Source: Phyllostachys edulis
Lineage: Eukaryota > Streptophyta > Magnoliopsida > Poales > Poaceae
NCBI GenBank assembly: GCA_036346405.1
Contig: CM070568.1
Location: forward strand, 5,276,221-5,340,220
DNA length: 64,000 bases
Direction of reading: 5' to 3'
The translations under genes were made by a program, and so were the position numbers. The notes below the pieces were generated by a model, which was given only the letters and a program-made list of their open reading frames with translations, searched no databases and was not told the origin of the DNA. Each line of letters starts with the position of its first letter. Positions within the stretch are counted from its first letter, which is position 1. Below are positions 45,536-58,900 of this stretch, piece by piece.

Positions 45536-46570
45536 TGAATACATTGACAACACTTCAAAGTAGAGAGAAGAATTTGCGAAAAGAAGGTTTCAAAAACTGC
45601 AAGGCATCAAATCGAAAAACTGAAACTCCCCTCAACACAAGCACAAATCAATTTTATTTCTCCATCTTTCTCCCTTTGGCAATGTACTCAAGAAGAACTT
45701 CCGAGAGAAGAAATTAGAGAAAAGAGCAAGTAGAGTAAAAAGCGAGTAAGTCTGTACGATTTTTCAATTCAATTTAATAGATTAACCAAGCCATTTTTTA
45801 GTAGAGCTTAACAGGATCATATAAAAAGCATGTATCGTGTAGCAAAGTCAAAACAAGTTTGTAGAATGATTAAGCAGTTTTAATTCAATGACATGGCATC
45901 TCAAACAATGACTAAAACGATTATAAGACCACAAAGAGATATCACCATGAAAGGTTAAAGCCTAACAGTGAGGCAAAAGTTAAATCTAGATGAGCTATCA
46001 GTCTCATATTCACACCCTATCTCTTCACATTCAAATCTTATGCATGTGGCATGCCTGTAGCATACTTCTTTTCAAGGTGGCATGCTTGAAGCATACTTCT
46101 TGGTATGCTTGAAGCATACTTCTTTTCATCTCGAGCACTTTTGTGTGCCTTTTTTTCTTTTTTTTCTTTTGAATACATAGATATGTATTGCATGCTTGAA
46201 GCATACATCTTTTCAGATGTCTCTTTCTAATTTTTTTATTTTTATAACATGCCAAAATGAGTGAGCATCACAGTATTGCAATGAGAGACATACTTGCTTC
46301 AAATCCATGATTTAAAATAAGACTCACAAACAAGCTCATCCTTTTCGATGAACATCACAAGGTGATAACAATAATCAATCTAGTCAAAGTATTCAGCCAT
46401 GTCATGCTTTAGTTCTTATGTAGCAAATTAATTATAACCAGTAAAGATCAAAGCTACACAACACATGAATAAATATGATAAAGAAAGCTATACAACTCAT
46501 TTGATTTCAATGGCTTGGACTTGATGATCTGTTTGGCAAGACAAGGTTTATGAACTTTTAAAACCCGAAC
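45536..46570 (-). other. Copia region between RNase H and 3' LTR
   Basis: About 1 kb of non-coding sequence after the pol stop. SIRE-lineage elements often have an extra ORF here, but no such ORF is visible. It contains a GCATGCTTGAAGCATACTTC minisatellite at about 46046-46215 with four degenerate copies. Confidence 0.5.
46046..46215. repeat. GCATGCTTGAAGCATACTT minisatellite
   Basis: Four to five degenerate ~26-bp copies. Each copy is itself a small palindrome (GTATGCTTGAAGCATAC). Confidence 0.8.
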
Positions 46571-46576
46571 TCCCCC

Positions 46577-46984
46577 TCAAAATAAGCCCATTGGATGCAA
46601 CACACCCAATTCACTTCGAAAAGAGCAAACCGAAGCAAAGATCAAGCGGTTTTGTGAAAATATCAACAACTTGAGACTCAGATCAATAAAATGCAAAGCA
46701 ACATCTCCCTTTTCAACATGATCTCTCGGAAAATGATACCGAATATCAATGTGTTTGGTTCTTGAATGTTGCATGTGATTTTTAGCAATACAAATAACGC
46801 TAGTATTATCACGTAAGAGTGGAACACTATCCAAATTTAAACCAAAATCCTTAAGAGTAGAAGTCATCCAAAGCAATTGAGAGCAAAAAGAAGCGACAAG
46901 AGTATATTCACCTCGGCCAGGAAAGAGCAACATCAATTGTTTTCTAGAAGCCCAAGACACAAGAGATATGCCTAAAAGTGACAA
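46577..46984 (-). pseudogene. Copia RNase H
   Basis: The C-terminal pol domain reads GISLVSWASRKQLMLLFPGR, then EYTLVASFCSQLLWM, PLLRDNTSVICIAKN and HSRTKHIDIRYHFPRDHVEK. These match the copia RNase H blocks (SWxSRKQ, EAEY, CDNxSAIxIAKNP, RTKHIDxRxHFxRD). The catalytic aspartate of DNTS is kept. The usual ADIFTKPL tail is lost, and the linker to RT (46985-47270) is frame-broken. Confidence 0.85.
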
Positions 46985-47272
46985 GTGCTAGAAGTGCTCT
47001 TCCTATCAATTCTACAACCCCAAAATCAGATCCGAGAAAGCTCTAAGGGTAAGGCAAGATGAAGAAGAATACCACAAGCCAAATTCCAAAGATGGTGAAG
47101 ATACCTAAAGATTCGTTTGACTGCTTGATGATGTGAAGCACGTGGGGAAGCTTGAAAATGAGCACATAGACATACAACAAAGTGAATGTCCGCCTTGAAG
47201 CGATGAGATACTGTATGAACCAATCATGTTTCGTACTTTTTTTATCAACAGACTCTCCATCCTCATCGTGGT

Positions 47273-48312
47273 CTAAAACTGCTGTGGATCCAATTGGTAT
47301 GGAGACCGGTTTACTTGTCCCCATGTCAAAGCGACGAAGAAGATCCTTGGTGTATTTGGTTTGATGAACAAAAATACCCGCTTTGATTGCTTGATCTGAA
47401 AACCTAGGAAGAACATAAGTTCTCCCATCATGCTCATTTCAAATTCCCTACTCATAGTATCTGAAAACTTGAAAACAAGAGCATGAGAGGAACCACCAAA
47501 GATGATATCATCCATATAAATCTGAACAAGTAAAAGATCACTGCCATGCTTGAGTGAAAACAAAGTTTTATCTACCTTGCCCATCTGAAAGTCATTACTC
47601 AGCAAATATGATTTAAGCCTATCATACCATGCTCTTGGAGCTTGCTTTAAACCATATAAAGCTTTGGACAGTTTGTAGACATGATCAGGAAATTTTGGAT
47701 TTTCAAACCCAAGAGGTTGTCTTACATAGACCTCTTCCTCAATATAGCCATTAAGGAAGACACTTTTAACATCAATTTGATACAACCTGAAACCTTTAGA
47801 AGCAACAAAAGCTAAAAGAATTCTAATGGCTTCTAAACGAGCAACAGGTGCAAAGTTTCACCAAAATCAAGACCTTCCACCTGGGTAAAACCCTGAGCAA
47901 CAAGTCTTGCCTTATTTCGAACAACAATACCATCCTCACTTTGTTTATTCTTAAAAACCCATTTAGTTCCAATAACATTATGACCAAGAGGAGGTGGGAC
48001 TAAGGACCAGACTTTGTTGCGCTCAAAATTTTCTAATTCCTCATGCATGGCATTAATCCAAGACTCATCAGATAAAGCGTGATTTACATCTTGGGGTTCA
48101 AAAGAGGATACAAAAGCAGCATGAGCATACGAGGCATTGGAGTTATACCTGTTGCGAAGAACTCTCTCATCTAACTCACCAATCATTTGTTCAGGAGGAT
48201 GACGTCGTTGAATATGCCGAGGAGCTTGTGAACTCGTTGGTGACAAGGGTGTAGCCATAGTGACCTCTACCTCATTGGAGGTAGGAGCAGAGCCACTAGG
48301 TGTAGTCTCCAT
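47273..48312 (-). pseudogene. Copia reverse transcriptase
   Basis: Two frames on the minus strand. The upstream frame (48312-47833) covers the IN-RT linker and RT start with ALSDESWINAMHEELENFER, NKVWSLVPPP, GTKWVFKNKQSEDG and KARLVAQGFTQVEGLDFGET. The downstream frame (47785-47273) covers YQIDVKSVFLNGYIEEEVYV, LYGLKQAPRAWYDRL and the catalytic YMDDIIFGGSS. A frameshift lies between them near 47800-47835. The YMDD box itself is intact. Confidence 0.9.
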
Positions 48313-48465
48313 TGGTGTAGTATGAATTGGGTTTATCCTCGCATTGTCGTCTGAGTCATAGAAGATGTCTTGTGTTCCTCATTTACTTCTCTACCGCTTT
48401 GGTGTCGGTTCTAATACTATGACTAGCTTCATCAAAAGTGACCTCGCAGGTCTCAAAGAATTTTG

Positions 48466-48935
48466 TTAGTTTCTAAATTGAGTACATGATAACCTCAAGT
48501 GTGATTTGGATATCCAAGAAAAATAGTATCTCGAGGATCTCGAGTCAAATTTATCAAGATTTCCATGTTTAAGAATAAAACACCGACACCCAAACACCCT
48601 CAAATGAGAAATCTTAGGAGAATGACCAAAGCGAAGTTCATAAGAGGTCTTATGCAATTTAGTACGCAAAAATACTCTATTAGAAATATAGCAAGCAGTA
48701 GAAATAGCTTCAGACCAATACTTCCTGGGTGTAGCATGTTCATTCAACATTGTTCTTGCCATCTCAACCAAGGTTCTATTCTTACGCTCTACAACACCAT
48801 TCTGTTGAGAAACACGAGTTGAAGAGAATTGATGATCTAAACCTTTTTCAGTACAAAAAGAAGCAAATAATGTGTTCTTGAATTCAGTTCCATTATCACT
48901 TCTAATTGCTCTAAGTGCTCCTGGGAGTTCAGTGG
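48466..48935 (-). pseudogene. Copia integrase, C-terminal part
   Basis: The minus strand reads TELPGALRAIRSDNGTEF, where the Asp of IRSDNG is the second catalytic residue of the DDE integrase core. It continues with HQFSSTRVSQQNGVVERKNR (catalytic Glu in VERKNR) and TLVEMARTMLNE, then the GKTPYEL-like block HKTSYELRFGHSPKISHLRV. It is cut at its N-terminal side by the nested insertion at 48936. Confidence 0.9.
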
Positions 48936-50251
48936 TGTAACATCCCAAATGTATAATTAGGGTTTGTTCAAGTATAATTATATGTGTAGAAATTAAAACT
49001 TTTTCTCACATCTTGAAAACCCCTAATCTCTCATGTAATTCTTGTCCAAGAGTTGTGTAATCCAAAAACACAAAGCTCTTGTTGACCAAAAGTCAAACTC
49101 CTTTTCCAATTATCTTAAATCTTGTGCCAAACATTTGAAAAATATTTTCCTTGGTCCTAAAACTGATGTGGGACCCTCTGAAAAATATCACAAGTTGTAA
49201 AACTTGTTTGATAAATTTTGGAGGTAAAACAAATCCTTAAACAACCTTCATGAATTTCCTGAGAAAAATGCATTGCATAATAACCTCTGGAAATTTTATG
49301 CAAGGTTAATCTCATTGTCGACAAGCTCCAGTTAAAATTTCATCAAATTTGGAGTTCATTTGCTATCTCAAATAAATCCTCTTTGTCTCATTTTGTTTAT
49401 TAATCTAAATAAACCTGGTTTGACTTGGGCTTGAACAGCTTTGCAAGCAGTGTCTAACCCAACCGCCTCCCTTAGCGCGTCAGACCTCCTATCCACCTTG
49501 ATCGGATCGTAGCCGTTGGATTAACATCCAACCGCCACGACCTCCTCCATGATCAATACCGCCAGACCTCCCACCTCATCGGTCTTGGCCATTTGGATCA
49601 AAATCCATGGCCTCGACCTCCCATGAGCTCAAACCACCTTGACCTCCATTTTGTACTCACTTGAGGTCGAGCCGTTGGATTCAATCCTAAGGCCACGACC
49701 TCCTCTGCAAACCTTCTCTCATGAGGTCCTCCCCTTTGTTGAGGTCGAGCCGTTGGATCGATCCAACACCCACGACCTCCCTCAAAATCTAGCGCACCAA
49801 ACCTCCCGTCAGTGAGGTCGTAGCCGTTAGATATGAATCTCACGCCATGACCTCCTCGCCTCTCATCGCCACTCAGATCTTGATCGATGGCCATAACCTC
49901 TGATGAAAGTACTTGCAGCAAGCGCTAAGACCTCCCTTTGGTTGTGCGCCTGATTTAAATCCAAAGGCCATGACCTCCCCGCTTTTCTCTAAGTCACACG
50001 CAGTTATGTCCTCCTCAGTCCGAGCCCTTGATGTAAATCCAAAGGCTAGGACCTCCTAACCCTTATCCTTATAAGATCTGCTTTTGGAAATCTGAGGGCT
50101 ACGACCTCCTTTCCAAATCGTGTGGTGGGACCTCCTCCCGTCTCTTAAGCGTAACGGTTCAAAAATAGGATCCGATGGCTAGGACCTCCCGTGGTCTTAT
50201 CCAACGGTCAAAATGACCTCCACGTTTTTCTCCTTCCTTGGTCACATGCGT

Positions 50252-53200
50252 TGTAACACCCGATTTTCGAATCGGGATGTTAATATTTAATTTGGAGATC
50301 TATTAAATTTTTCACTATGTTTTAAAAAAAAATTTCCAAAGTGTTTAATTAAAATGTTGCTTTAAGAATCAAATTGAATTAATTAAAAGGTTGCATTTAA
50401 TTAAAACAAATTGTTTGAAAGACTATGTTAAAAATATATATATATTATTAAAATTAAAATTAATTGTATTGATATCTTATTTTCACATGCATTTCAAAAA
50501 TCATGATGCATGCGTTAGTATGGGAGCTCTTTTCCGGATCAATCAACTGCAGTTTAAACGCTGCGTGTCCTTCTTGACTGTCATCTTCCATTTTCCGTCT
50601 CTACTAACTTTTTCGCTTCTCTCCTTCAAATCTCATCCAAAACTCGAACCAAGCCATGCATGTCATACCATCGCGATCCTCATTGCACGACCAACCTATT
50701 TCTGCGATTTGCCAGATGCATGACAGTTCTTGCGAGTTGGCAAAAGGAGCAAAGAAATCACAGATGAAACGCACGCATGCCAATTCTTTTCCACAACTTC
50801 TCTCTTCGCAATTACCACCTAAAATCAAGAATCCGATGGCGCATGTTGTACCGCTCGCGATCGTTGTTTCGAGGGCTTTCCATTTTAGCGCTTAGTTTAT
50901 GTGGATGCAAGATCGCTGGAGCGAGCGAAGAAAAGAGGAAGAGCTGTACTGCTATTCATCATCATGCAAACTGGAACTTCAAAGATTTTTAGGAGCATCA
51001 AACTTTGGATAAATTCCTGAAAATTTTACCTAAGCATCATCATTATGTCAGGAACCTTCCATAAAAATTTCATGATTTTTAGAGCTAGGCAACTATGTCT
51101 AAAAATTCTTTCCCCAAAACTGAACACTATTCATTCGAAAATTTTACTACCAACCGAACCACATGGCCATTTCTTTAGTTCTGAACCGAGAGCTTCCCCT
51201 TCTCACTGCCATTTCTTTGTCTCTATCTCCCACTGCCAATTGACCAGCCTATTTTATCAACCAAACAGCCCTCTTTCTCTCTCTCTGTTATTTTCTCCTA
51301 GCAGGGCACACCTATGCTGCCACCTTTCTTTGTTCTTTGATTCATCCCCACTACACTGCCACCTTTCTTTATTTTCTTTATTCACCTCCACTACTAGCTC
51401 TTTTACTGTCCATTCTTTATGTCTAGCCAAGAGGACAGTGCCCCACTGCCATTCATTTCTTTAAACCTCCCAGCCGAATCATCTCTTTCCCCCACTGCCA
51501 TCACGTGCAGAACCAAACACTTCATCCTCCTGCACACCTTTCTTCCTCCCTCAGCAAACAGCCATTCTTCTCTCCAACACAAGCTCATTTCTTCTCTTCT
51601 CTCCTCACAATTCCTATCAAAAACACAAAACCGATCCTTGCATGTCACACCATTGTATTCCTCATCTCACAAGCTTTCCACTGATATAATCGGATTTCAC
51701 ATGCATTGGCATTTGAGCAATCTTGAGGAGAGGAGAAGAGAGGGAGTGGTAGGAGCTGTTCATGGCAGCATGCTGCACATGCATACATGCAGTGCATGGC
51801 GTGAAGCGGCTTGGGCAGCATGCAGCTGGGCGCCGAGGCGGCTTGTGGCCTGGCGTGGGAGCGCCAAGAGCAGCGGCAACCGGGCTCGAGACGGCTTGGC
51901 GGCGTGGCCGCTGGCGCATGGCACCCAGCAGCGACGCGGTGTCGGCCCGGCGGTGGTCGAAGCCCAGGGCGCTAGCTTAGCCTTCTCTCCATTGTGGTTA
52001 TGCATGCACGGTGTGTGCACGGTATACAGGTAAAGAAATACGGCAGAAGGCCATGATGGGTTGATAAGATAATGAAACATGTAGTTGGTAGTTACGTGAG
52101 AGCAATAGATTAATGCCAAGCTGATAGTGAAATGCTTTGCTCTAGGGACTAAGACTCTAGTTGCCGACAGGAGGAAGGAGAAGAGGAGCACGGTGGCGCT
52201 GTGGCTCGCTGCGGTATGACAGTCCGGTGGCGGCCAGTAGTGCGAAGACAGCGGCGTAGAGGAGAGCCGGCGAGCGCGACGCTTGCATGCGACGGCCGTG
52301 CATGCAGTAGCGTGGCGGCCCGAACGAGAGCGACGGCACCAATGCGGAGCGAGACAAGGACGTGGAGCCGAGAAGGCATCACCCGGTGACGATTCGCACA
52401 CCTAGTGCCGTGGTAAAATCCTTAGCGTTAAATTATGTTACCACGTTACGAAATTAGTTGTGCATATTGCATATAAGTCATGAGCATGACATCTGTTTAT
52501 GCATGTTTTAATTATAAAAATAATGTGGTAGCTTAAGACTGGTATAATTCTTCAGTTAGGTTGTATTTGTGCATAGGCGTGATTATGTATCGATATGTAG
52601 GTAAATCACGAATAATTAGATTTTGTGGCAAAATGTGTGTGTTGTTGGTCGGTGGATGCTAGATTAAATATATGAGTTGATTACTTGATCGGATGATATT
52701 ATTTTGAAGTTGCATGGATGTTAGTGGTAATCTTTGGATAATACATTAATTGTAGATTTTTCCTCATGTTGGATTAGTAATTTTAGGAGATATGGTGCAT
52801 AAGGATTTTTCTCGATTTATTGCTTGATGAATAGCTTATGTGATGATATTTAATGAGAAATAGATGTTGAATCGAGTGATTTATTTAATCATGAGTAAAT
52901 TGATGGAGTGCCTTAAGTAATAGTCATGTGAGTCATTTGTGCTTGAATATGGAGAAGGTAGCAATTGATCATTTGGTTGCAAATAAGTAATTGATTTGCC
53001 ATGTACTTACTAGGTAAGTCCCATGTGCCGAGTCGGTAGAATTGTAGTATCTATTGGATTAGTAGATAAATGATTATTAGTCGAGCATAGAGGCACATAT
53101 ATGATTGGATTAGTAGTTGTCATACACGACTAGTCCGGTGAAATGGATGTAAGTTGATTTATTAGTGAGGTATTAAATGTTGGATGCGTTATTATAATTG

Positions 53201-55934
53201 TAAAGCTCATTAGGTGTCGGTAAGTCAAATAAACCTTGATCGGTGGAAATGTTGGTGTTTCTGAATGTGATTTGCGAGGCAAGACTAGTAGAGCTAGATA
53301 GTTAGTATTAGCTTAAATAGTATATCGAGAGAATGATCGATGGATTTAGTCATGGTCATATGCTTATCACTTGGTGGATTTCATATAACTACTAGATGGA
53401 TTGTGTAGATGGAAGTCTATGAGTCCGAGAATTATTTGTTGGATTGACTACCTTGATTATGCCTTAGTGAAGGTTAGTATGGGATTTAGATCAAAATATG
53501 AGAATATGATCAGCGAGTGTTATGCATGTGATGGGATTCAACATCGAAGAATTGGTTAAGTCAATGATATTGAGAATATTAGATTTGCCGATAGGTGTTT
53601 TCCTTAGAAATTAAGTAGAATAGAAAAGAATATTTGTAGGCCTCATTTGTCATGATAGAGTCTAGGTTAACATGTATGCAAAAAGTATTAAATGATTTGG
53701 AAAAATTCGGAATACAATTATTTTTGCACTAGAAATGCTTTTAACTTTAAAATTCATAACTATTTCATAAAAACTCCAAATAGGATGAACCAAGTTATTT
53801 TGGTCTTATATTAATATTCTCTATCCATCCATATAATCCTCATCCTCACCACTGCTCTACAAATTTTGGCCAAATAATTAAATTAAGTGAACAGTAACCG
53901 AATTGAATTAAATTGGAATTTCCTAAAAACTGATTTTCAAACCTTCATAACTCTCACATACTAAGTCCAAATGGAATAATTCTTTCACATAAAATCATCT
54001 AAAATCATCATCTAGCTACTGTATAAAATTCATGCATTTTTGAGCACTTTGATTTTTCGGCTTTTCTCGATGTTTATTCGATATCGTCTTTCTATAGATT
54101 CCGAGTTGCCGGAAGTAAGTGAGTATGTAACCGAGAGTGAGCAAGTGAACTCCCTGAAAGGCAAGCATCATTTGAACTTTCTTTTGCATCATATTTGATC
54201 CTAGTTTTGTTAAGTTAGTGCAATGATAATTGCTTGCATGCTATTTTTGATAATGTCGCTATTTTTGTGATGAATAGTTAGATACACCATATTATCTTGT
54301 CATTGTGGTTATCCATGAATTATTCCAGTACTGAAATGCTAAGATAAGATGTGTGATTTACGTGGTATGTGTTTGCTTAGCCATGCAAGTCTAGAAGCAG
54401 TAGTCGATTGTCGGGAATAACCCGACAATTATGGGAAACACAATCTTTATTACTTCCTGTTTATTTCAGATCTTCGTATCTGTTTTGTTAGTTAAAATTT
54501 TGTCATTTTAAATGAACCTTTGGTCTGGACAAGTGATGGTTAGTGATGGTGCCTTGTGCACGAGATTGGGTATGTGGTTGGCTTGTGCGGACAATTAAGG
54601 ACCGAACTTTGGGTACCTACGGTTCAAGCAAAACTCATGCTATCACACGCGTGTATGGGCGCCGTATGGTTAAGTAGGGGAAGCTTTTGTTGTGTTAGGT
54701 CCTCGGTTGTGGAAATTATAAAGGCATGGGACCGTGGACGTCCTATGTTTTCCTTATGGGCCGATAGGGCATATAGACATGGCGTCTTATGTTGCCTAGA
54801 GCCTGAGGGTTTTGCGGGACTTAGCCCAATAGGATCTTCTTGCTAAAAATGACCATATCTTGATTTACCCGGCCGGCATACCATAGGAAGTATGCTATAT
54901 TCGGAGGCATCTGGAGGCTTACGGGCTAATCAAGTCGTGTGGGTAAAGTAGTACACCCCTGCAGGGTATAAATCTATTCGAATAGCCGTGTCCACGGTTA
55001 TGGACGACCGCTTGAGTTTGTGGCTGCTTATTGTTAGACTTGGAATTAAAATTGTGGTTATAACTTGGTATTCGTCATGAATGGGATGTTCATGCTTGTT
55101 GTTGCATCAAAGTGGACAGCCACTTTGGTATTTGTATGATTCATTTGTTATTCAATTTACTACTTATTCACATGCTTTACTTCTACTTCAAATCTGATTT
55201 CAAAATGGCACTTGAAAAACTAGTATGTGTAGGTTGTAAATTGTTGCGTCTCTTTTGCAAAACTAAGCCAATATGAGCCATCCTTTGGAACAACCTCTAG
55301 CATGACTAATTTTTATTTGTGTAAGACTTATGAGTACCTTTGTACTCAACCCGGTTGCTGCAATTTCAGGTGAGGAAGACTTTGAGCCCGTTGAGCTTGT
55401 TAGTGTCGATTTAGGCGACATTGACGAGTAGTGCTATCATTTAACTCCCGATCGGTTGCCGATGGGTTATGGGGCATACCATGCTGGATATTTTGGTTTA
55501 TTTACTTGCTTTCGCTGTTACTTTATGATCTTATTTGAATTTGGCGATCGGCCACTTGTAATAGTTGTAGACTTAAACTATTATGTTGTATGTCTCTTGG
55601 ACTATTGTGTATGAATGTTGTATGGATATGATCAATGCTATATGTGAGTTTGGGGCATGTTGGTCGCTGATCTTGGGAGCCAACATGACCTCATGCTCGC
55701 TGTTTGTGGCTTCCCATTTAACTCACTAAGTGTAGTGCTTGGCTTATTGGAGAACCGATAATCATGTAGTGCTCGCAGAGGAGCAAAAGCGCATGATCGT
55801 CGGGGCTCCGATTTCGATTAAGCTTCTCGCTTAGATAGAGTTAAGTTGGAATCCATTTACTTGAGGCCCTAGAGTTATGTCCTTAAGACCATGCTTAGTC
55901 TCGGTCTTACGGAGATAACCGGGGGGTCCTCACA
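50252..55934. mobile_element. 5.68-kb LTR-like element (inner)
   Basis: Starts TGTAACACCCGATTTTCGAA and ends GGGGGGTCCTCACA, flanked by a perfect 5-bp duplication TGCGT (50247-50251 and 55935-55939). There is no internal copy of either terminus and no recognisable gag or pol, so it looks like a solo LTR 5683 bp long. The start contains a CCCGATTTTCGAATCGGG hairpin. A stretch at 55330-55430 (TACTCAACCCGGTTGCTGCA, then a CAG acceptor followed by GTGAGGAAGACTTTGAGCCC) looks like an untranslated-leader splice or exon remnant. A similar arrangement occurs in the outer element near 59290-59340. Confidence 0.8.
51180..51520. repeat. CCACTGCCATTTCTTT degenerate repeats
   Basis: Several degenerate copies of CACTGCCA(C/T)(C/T)TTTCTTTGT follow one another inside the inner LTR-like element. 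The ORFs over them (Ser/Leu/Phe-rich) are low complexity and not genes. Confidence 0.6.
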
Positions 55935-58900
55935 TGCGTGCTCCTGAGCAGTGAATTAATGCGTGTCTGTCGACTGTGTACCTTATAACAACTCTTTGCT
56001 GACCCGCATTAAATGCAGGTCAGCTTTCCGCCTCTCCAGTCTGCCTAGCCTGTCACCATGTCAACTTTACATCTTGTCCAAGCCCTAGACCGACCCATGG
56101 GCCAAGCTCACCATGAGCTTAACCCGTGGTTCACAACCTCCTGTGCCCTAGGTATAAAACCTCCCCCTCTGTTTCTTTGGCTTCCGTTACACACCATTGT
56201 TCCTTGCTTGCACCGTGTCATTTGAGCTTTTCTCTCTCGATCTCCACTCTTGGCCGCCATTGTTGAGAAGCTTGAAGCCCTCGGTGGTGAAGGCTTGCTC
56301 CAGTGGCTCCCTCTCAACCTCTAGCTCATTTTAAGCTCCCCCAAAATCTCCTGAAGTGAACCTAACTCTTTGTGAGGTGACATTTTCAGGAGTGGGCTAG
56401 TGGAGCTTGGAGCTTGGACTTGAAGCAGCGGAGCTTCCCATCTTCTCCAACTCAGGCCATCACCATCCTCGACCTCCTGGCACCTTCGGGACCTCCTGTA
56501 CTCCTCCTGTTAGTCCCTTAGTTGCTGGCACCGCATGTATATTGTGCGGAGCTTTGTTTGAGCACACGCTTGAATGTCGCATGAGCTTCATTTTGCATTT
56601 CGGATTTTGGCGTGCTTGCCTTCGTTGTCCTCTCGGCTCGCGGCGTTCAAAAGCCGTCGCCCGCCGAGAGGAGGTCCATTAGTGCGCATGGTTATTGCGA
56701 CCCAACGGTACCATTGGGTGTCGCCGGCGAGGTTCAGATCGCCAAGAATAACCACGTCTTCAAACTCGGGATCTTTGTCGGACAAAGACAGCGGCGCCGG
56801 TGGTCGTTTTAGGACGAGATCCACCGAGTTTAATGCGTTCATCATTGCTCAAATCATTGTAATCAAGGGCGTGTCTTAAATGTATTTAATCCTCCGTGTC
56901 GCACATTTAATCCTCCAGCATGACCTCCCGTTGTCCGCGCGCAAGAATCTCTTGTCCGAAACGCGTCGTGCGTGCAGCAGCACGTGATCGCGAGCTCTGG
57001 GGCGTCCATGACCTCCTCCGGGAGATCTTGGCGCCCAAGACCTCCCCTTGAGTGATCGTGGCCGTCCGGACCTCCTGGAGGTCTGCAGTGACGTTAGGAC
57101 CTCCCTAGGTCATCTCATCGTTCATGACCTCCGGGTAGATCTTGACCGTCAAGGTCCTCCTGACGATCTGGACCATCAAAGTCCTCCCTTGAACATCTGG
57201 ACCGTCCCAGACCTACCTTGTGAGGTCTCGGCGATGTAGATCTTCCTCGGGAGATCTTGATAGTTTAGCTCTTCCTTTGGAAGATCTCGACCGTTGAGGA
57301 CCTCCTCGCGTGATCTCGAGCCGCTTATGTCCTCCCATGTCTTTGTGGGTTTTAGAAATTCTGTGAAGTCTTAATTATGTTGAAATAAGGTATAACTTTA
57401 GAATTTCATATCTTTTTCGTTTTAAATCCAATTGAGGTCATTCAAATTTTGTTGGTTCTGGCTTGACTGGGCTCCAATCAAAAAATGGTTATGAGCCCAG
57501 TTCAGCTCGAGAACATGGTTTTGCAAATAGGTTTCAAAACTAGCTTTAAATGTACACTCAAATTGATGCTTAACTTGTAAAATACATAACTAATGCTCTG
57601 TAGATTATTTTTGAGTGAATCCAACTTTGTTGGTTTCCTCTATTAATGAACTCACTGTGAAAATTAGTTTTGAGCATGTTGCTGTTATAAAAATGAGGAC
57701 TTGTGCATTATAATTTTGTTCAAGTTCTTGTTTTTGAAAAATTGTAGAAAGTGCATAATAGCTCCAAATGAGGTGAACTCAATTGTGTTATTCATCTCAT
57801 GAGGTGCTGGTTTTACAGTAAAAATCTCAGTATCACCACTATTCTAGAAAATGTTGCCTCATAATTAAATTAGTGAATAGTGCGGTTTGGTGTTTTAGAA
57901 ATTTGAAAGCAGAATTGTTTTGCTCATAACTTTTGCATTGAGAATCCAAATCAATTGGTTCTTGTTGCAAAATTCCCTAAAAATCATCCTCCTGCTGCTG
58001 TAGAAAGTTCAGAGTATTTGGAGTTCGTTTGCTGTGCTGTCCTTGATTACTTTCATCGTTCTTATCGGTTCTTTATCGCTTTTCCGTTAGGTTTCGACAT
58101 TTGTGGTAATCCCGAGAGTGACCCTCAGCCACAACTTGAGCAACAGCAACAAGGCAAGCAGTTTGATCATTTCCATCATTGTCCCATTACTTTAAAGCTT
58201 AATATTTTGTTTCACTTATATGTATGCATGCTACTTTGTGTTAAAATATCGCTGGCAATCCTATAGTTGCATAATCTGTAGGAATTGTTTATCCTCTACT
58301 ACCCATGAGCCTAGGTTATTTGCTGTGGTTTGAGCTCGTTGGATGAGCTCTTATCACTTAGTAGTTTACGTTAACATTGCTTAGCCATGCTTAGTTATCG
58401 GTAGTAATGGGCGATCATCGACTTAGTCGATGGTCTTGATCACTCAAAACTGATTATTACTCCTATATGTCGGCACTTGTGCTTTGATTAATTTGTAAAA
58501 TCAAAACTGAAAATAAAAGATTGATTTAGACTTGGGCATATTGGATGGATGGTGCGGTTTTTGGAATGTGGTGGTATGCTGGGTCCCTAAGGACCGAGTT
58601 ACTTGGGTCACTAAGCCAGCGCTTTTATGCTAACCACACGAGGGATATGGGACCTCTCTTGACTAAGTACTTTGGGCGGTGCTAATTGGGGTCGCTCGGT
58701 TGGTGTGTTTTAAAGATAAAATGTGTGTGTGTGTGTGGTGTGGGAATGGAGCGCATGGCGGGACGGTTAGGTCGTCCATTGGGTCCTTATCCCGTGGGTT
58801 GTCTTGGTCAAAATTAGCTTGTCCATTGGAAATGTCTCGTAGGACTTAGCGCGTGCGGCATACCAAAGGTAGTGTGCTTTAAGGAAAGGTGGTCGGCGTG

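Noticed and set aside
51419..52401. Pair of ~200-codon ORFs on opposite strands in the inner LTR-like element
   Set aside because: They cover each other, are low complexity, and have no retroelement domain.
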